From JBBPYC01 sp038200275 (GTDB lineage: Bacteria; Pseudomonadota; Gammaproteobacteria; Burkholderiales; Burkholderiaceae_C): a stretch of 64,000 nucleotides of DNA. Location of the stretch: positions 47,776 to 111,775 of the forward strand of contig JBBPYC010000021.1 of the NCBI GenBank assembly GCA_038200275.1, in the 5' to 3' direction. A program made the translations under genes and the position numbers. Below are positions 61,522 through 64,000 of this stretch, in pieces. Each line of letters starts with the position of its first letter. Positions within the stretch are counted from its first letter, which is position 1. The notes under the pieces are model-generated. The model searched no databases. It was not told where the DNA came from and worked only from the letters and a program-made list of their open reading frames with translations.

Positions 61522-62490
61522 ATGAATCGTTCCATCATTCCAGTCATCGCTCTGGGCGCATTCGGCGCCGCCCTGTCATTTCCCGCACTTGCCCAGACCG
61601 TCAAAGTCACGCCGATCGGCGGCATCGAGGGCGAATTCTGCGCGCAGGACCGCGCGCTGGTGTTCGAAGACCCGAACGGCACGCGCATCCTCTACGACCC
61701 GGGGCGCACGGTCGCCGGCGCGGACGACCCGCGGCTCGGCAAGATCGACATCCTGCTGGTGAGCCACATGCACGGTGACCACATCGGCAACGTGCACACC
61801 AAAGCGCCAGGTGCGGGCAGCTGCGACAAGCCGGACACGTCGGTGTCGGCGCTGCCGTTGTCGAATGCGGTGAACATCGCGCTGGCCAAGCAGTCGAAGA
61901 TCGTGACGGGCAGCGACATGCCGCCGTTCTTCGCGGCCAAGCTCAAGGCCGGTGGCGGCGACCCCGTCAACTCGATCCTCGCGCGCTTCGGCGGCAGCGT
62001 GACCGTCAACGGTGTGCGCATTGCCACCGTGCCCGCACTGCACAGCAACGGGGTTGATCCCGAATTCATCGGCGGCGACCTCGGCAAGGCCATGAAGGAA
62101 GCGGGCATCGCCGGCGACGTGGGCCTGCCCACCGGCTACGTGCTGCGCTTCAGCAACGGCCTGGTGGCTTACCTCTCGGGCGACACCGGCATCACTGCGG
62201 ATCAACGATCGGTGGTTCGGGACTATTACGGCGCCACGCTCGCGGTCATGAACATCGGCGGCGGCTTCACCACCGGCCCGGCCGAAGCGGCCTATGTGAT
62301 CAACGACCTGGTGAAGCCCGCGTCGGTCATTGCGTCGCACGCGAACGAAGCCGCCACGTCCGGGGGCAAGGTGCGTCCGGGCAGCAAGACGGAAGCGTTC
62401 ATCAAGGCGAGCGAGGTTCCGGTGCACGTGCCGTTATCGGGTCGCACAATGGAGTTCGATGAGTCCGGCAAGTGCACGGCGGGGTGCTGA
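61522..62490 (+). CDS. Exported metallo-beta-lactamase-fold hydrolase
   Basis: 322 residues with a Sec signal (SIIPVIALGAFGAALSFPALA). The zinc motif HMHGDHIG is in ILLVSHMHGDHIGNVH; further ligands probably lie in VPALHSNGVD, YLSGDTGITADQ and ASHANEAATSGG. It ends in a Cys-containing tail (GKCTAGC). The fold is certain; substrate unknown. It resembles exported MBL proteins related to lactonase/UlaG types. It stands alone after the ferredoxin gene. Confidence 0.9.
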   Translation: MNRSIIPVIALGAFGAALSFPALAQTVKVTPIGGIEGEFCAQDRALVFEDPNGTRILYDPGRTVAGADDPRLGKIDILLVSHMHGDHIGNVHTKAPGAGSCDKPDTSVSALPLSNAVNIALAKQSKIVTGSDMPPFFAAKLKAGGGDPVNSILARFGGSVTVNGVRIATVPALHSNGVDPEFIGGDLGKAMKEAGIAGDVGLPTGYVLRFSNGLVAYLSGDTGITADQRSVVRDYYGATLAVMNIGGGFTTGPAEAAYVINDLVKPASVIASHANEAATSGGKVRPGSKTEAFIKASEVPVHVPLSGRTMEFDESGKCTAGC

Positions 62491-62589
62491 ACTCAACCCC
62501 TCAGCGTGCGCCCGAGCAGACAAGCCGATGCGCTGCGGTTCGGGCCTGCAACGCTGCTTGAAATTTTCCAGCGGTGCCTGCGCCTGCCG

Positions 62590-63123
62590 CGCCAGAAAGC
62601 GTCGATCCAATCATCGATCCTGCCGATTTCGGTGCATGACCGGCAGCTGCATATCAGGCGTTCTATGAACACATGCCGTTGCCAGCGTCGGTGCTGACCC
62701 GTTCACTGCAAGGTTTGGATGCCGGCGCGGACCTGCGCAATCCACATGCAGTCGCGCTTCGGCCGGCTTGCGCAACTGCTGCTGCTCGACGCGCGCCAGC
62801 ACGAGGATGAACAGGCCTGCCGCGGTGGCAACCATGCATCCGGCAGGATCGATCCCGCCGCCTGCGCGGCTTTGAACGATGCGCATCGTACGATGCTCGG
62901 CGCACCGCGGGAGGCGTGGCTTGCTCAGCGGCTCGGCCACGACACGCGCCTCTGGAACGTGATCGGCCAGCCCACGCTGTTCGGCCAACGCAACTTCTGC
63001 TCGAGGGATCAACCGCTCTGTTGGAGCGACGGTTGGGACGGCTACCTGGCCGCGCGCCAACGGTGGCGCCAAAACCTGGATCGCCACTCTCCCCGCCGCA
63101 TCGACCACCGATCGATGGGGTGA
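62590..63123 (+). pseudogene. phoD: PhoD-like alkaline phosphatase fragment
   Basis: A frame reads DPADFGA, then TGA (62637-62639), then PAAAYQAFYEHMPLPASVLTR and SLQGLDAGADLR, matching PhoD sequence just past the catalytic region. Around 62740 the reading shifts to another frame, giving SRFGRLAQLLLLDARQHEDEQAC, RTMLGAPREAWLAQRL, LWNVIGQPTLFGQRN and DGWDGYLAARQRW, all PhoD-like. The N-terminal and C-terminal parts are absent. At least one stop and one frameshift inactivate it. Any further decayed C-terminus between 63124 and 63420 was not convincingly readable. Confidence 0.78.
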
Positions 63124-63422
63124 GATCCCGCGGCGCGGTCGACCAGGCCCCCTGCCACTTTGCCATGCCTTCGAGGTCCGCGCGCGCAACCCCGGGTCGA
63201 AGCGATGCGCGACGGAAGGGGGACTCACTCCAAACGCGAGGACCGATGGCCACATGCCCCCGATGCAGATGCCGCGCAGCGGCAGTCGAACGATCGGTGA
63301 CAGCGTTCGGACGGTCATGCAGCGGTGGACGAACGAGCGAGCAGGCCATTAGAGTGAAGGCCGCCCGTGGTGGCACCTCGGGTGCATCGCGCTCGTTTCG
63401 ATTTCCTTTGTTGGAGCCTTGC

Positions 63423-64000
63423 ATGCCGATTTCCTCTCCTGAATGCGACGCTGGACCGCGCCTGACCCCGAACGGTCGCCGCGGCTTTTTGACCCGGCTG
63501 CTCGCAACCGGTGCGGCCGGCGCGTTGCCATTCGTCGCTGCAGCCGCGGCCGCTCCCACCGAGGCCGCGCCTGCACGCCGCATCGACACGCACCATCACT
63601 TCTTCTCGCCCACTTACGTCAAGGCGCTCGACGCGCACGGCCTTGCCGTCCCGATCGTGAAGAACTGGTCGATCGAGAAGACGCTGGCCGATATGGACAA
63701 GGCCGGTGTCGCGACCGCGGTGCTGTCGGTCACGACACCGCAGGTCGGCTTCGTGGCCGATGTGGCCGAAGCGCAGCGGCTTGCACGCGAGAGCAACGAG
63801 TACGCAGCCGAACTCGGCCGCAGCCACCCGGGCCGCTTCGGCTCGTTCGCGATGTTGCCGATGCAGTCGAGCGACGCGGCGCTCGCTGAACTTGCTTATG
63901 CGCTTGACGTGCTGAAGGCCGACGGCATCGGCCTGCTGACGAGCTATGGCAACAAGTGGCTCGGGCATCCGGACTTCGCGCCGGTGCTGGATGAATTGAA
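63423..64000 (+). CDS. Tat-exported amidohydrolase (ACMSD-like), N-terminal part
   Basis: At least 192 residues, running off the window edge. MPISSPECD is followed by a Tat signal (GRRGFLTRLLATGAAGALPF and a long Ala run). The mature start RRIDTHHHFFSPTYVKAL contains the HxH metal motif of amidohydrolase family 2. KTLADMDKAGVATAVLSVTTPQ and PGRFGSFAMLPMQSSDAALAEL are further family blocks, typical of ACMSD-like decarboxylases/hydrolases. The export signal is unusual for ACMSD proper. The remainder is outside the window. Confidence 0.9.
   Translation, partial: MPISSPECDAGPRLTPNGRRGFLTRLLATGAAGALPFVAAAAAAPTEAAPARRIDTHHHFFSPTYVKALDAHGLAVPIVKNWSIEKTLADMDKAGVATAVLSVTTPQVGFVADVAEAQRLARESNEYAAELGRSHPGRFGSFAMLPMQSSDAALAELAYALDVLKADGIGLLTSYGNKWLGHPDFAPVLDEL

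Noticed and set aside
1..64000. CRISPR arrays, tRNA/rRNA, insertion sequences, prophage
   Set aside because: No regularly spaced repeats, RNA-gene signatures, transposase or phage genes were seen by eye.

Overview
The window is a GC-rich, densely coded stretch of chromosome, most likely from a free-living betaproteobacterium of the order Burkholderiales. Pointers to this are the Bug-type tripartite-tricarboxylate receptors, a PhaM-type polyhydroxyalkanoate granule protein, a short regulatory PTS (EIIA-Man, HPr, EI), a TRAP transporter beside PobA, and a Nag-type salicylate-gentisate cluster. I saw no tRNA, rRNA, CRISPR array, insertion sequence or phage gene. The large ORFs lying opposite real genes are shadows caused by high GC.

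Layout. 0-3 kb: end of transketolase, GAPDH with a clear terminator, small redox and channel genes, WrbA. 3-8.3 kb (minus strand): a TRAP transporter, a broken VOC gene, 4-hydroxybenzoate hydroxylase (PobA) and an AhpD/CMD-like protein, read as an aromatic uptake and catabolism operon. 8.5-13.3 kb: PEBP protein, CorA/ZntB-like transporter, dienelactone hydrolase, HCCA-isomerase-like protein, and an SDR/MaoC pair. 13.3-22.3 kb (minus strand): one collinear run of an Mla/Mce-type lipid transporter (permease, ATPase, MCE protein, PqiC-like lipoprotein), an ECF sigma factor, a ChrR-like cupin, an 860-residue multi-spanning membrane protein and an OsmC protein. 22.6-28.8 kb: ltrA remnant, a large MalT/AfsR-like ATPase regulator, a Bug receptor, a methyltransferase, and a broken second Bug receptor.

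28.9-43 kb is housekeeping: PTS phosphotransfer genes, two envelope proteins, TlpA-like thioredoxin, cytochrome c' and a b561-type cytochrome, FIST protein, PhaM, 6-phosphogluconolactonase and glucokinase, a PCuAC copper chaperone, a VOC protein, and otsBA for trehalose. 43-44.1 kb is a decayed island with a cytochrome pseudogene and a 29-codon secreted-peptide ORF. 44.1-52.6 kb is a tightly coupled plus-strand operon: FAD amine/amino-acid oxidase, two-module VOC protein, complete Dpp/Opp-type ABC importer and an M14-like (DUF2817) hydrolase; its substrate is unknown. 52.7-57.8 kb (minus strand): PutA without the DNA-binding domain and two Tat-exported MsrB proteins. 58-61.4 kb: gentisate dioxygenase and salicylate 5-hydroxylase components beside a truncated LysR gene. 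61.5-64 kb: an exported metallo-beta-lactamase-fold protein, a phoD pseudogene and the start of a Tat-exported amidohydrolase.

Six broken genes (VOC, ltrA, Bug receptor, cytochrome, lysR, phoD) lie in one 64-kb window. Most carry more than one lesion, suggesting active gene loss, although the paired frameshifts in the VOC gene could be sequence error. The best candidates for undescribed biology are the lipid-transport/ECF/cupin/membrane-protein run and the oxidase-VOC-ABC-peptidase operon.
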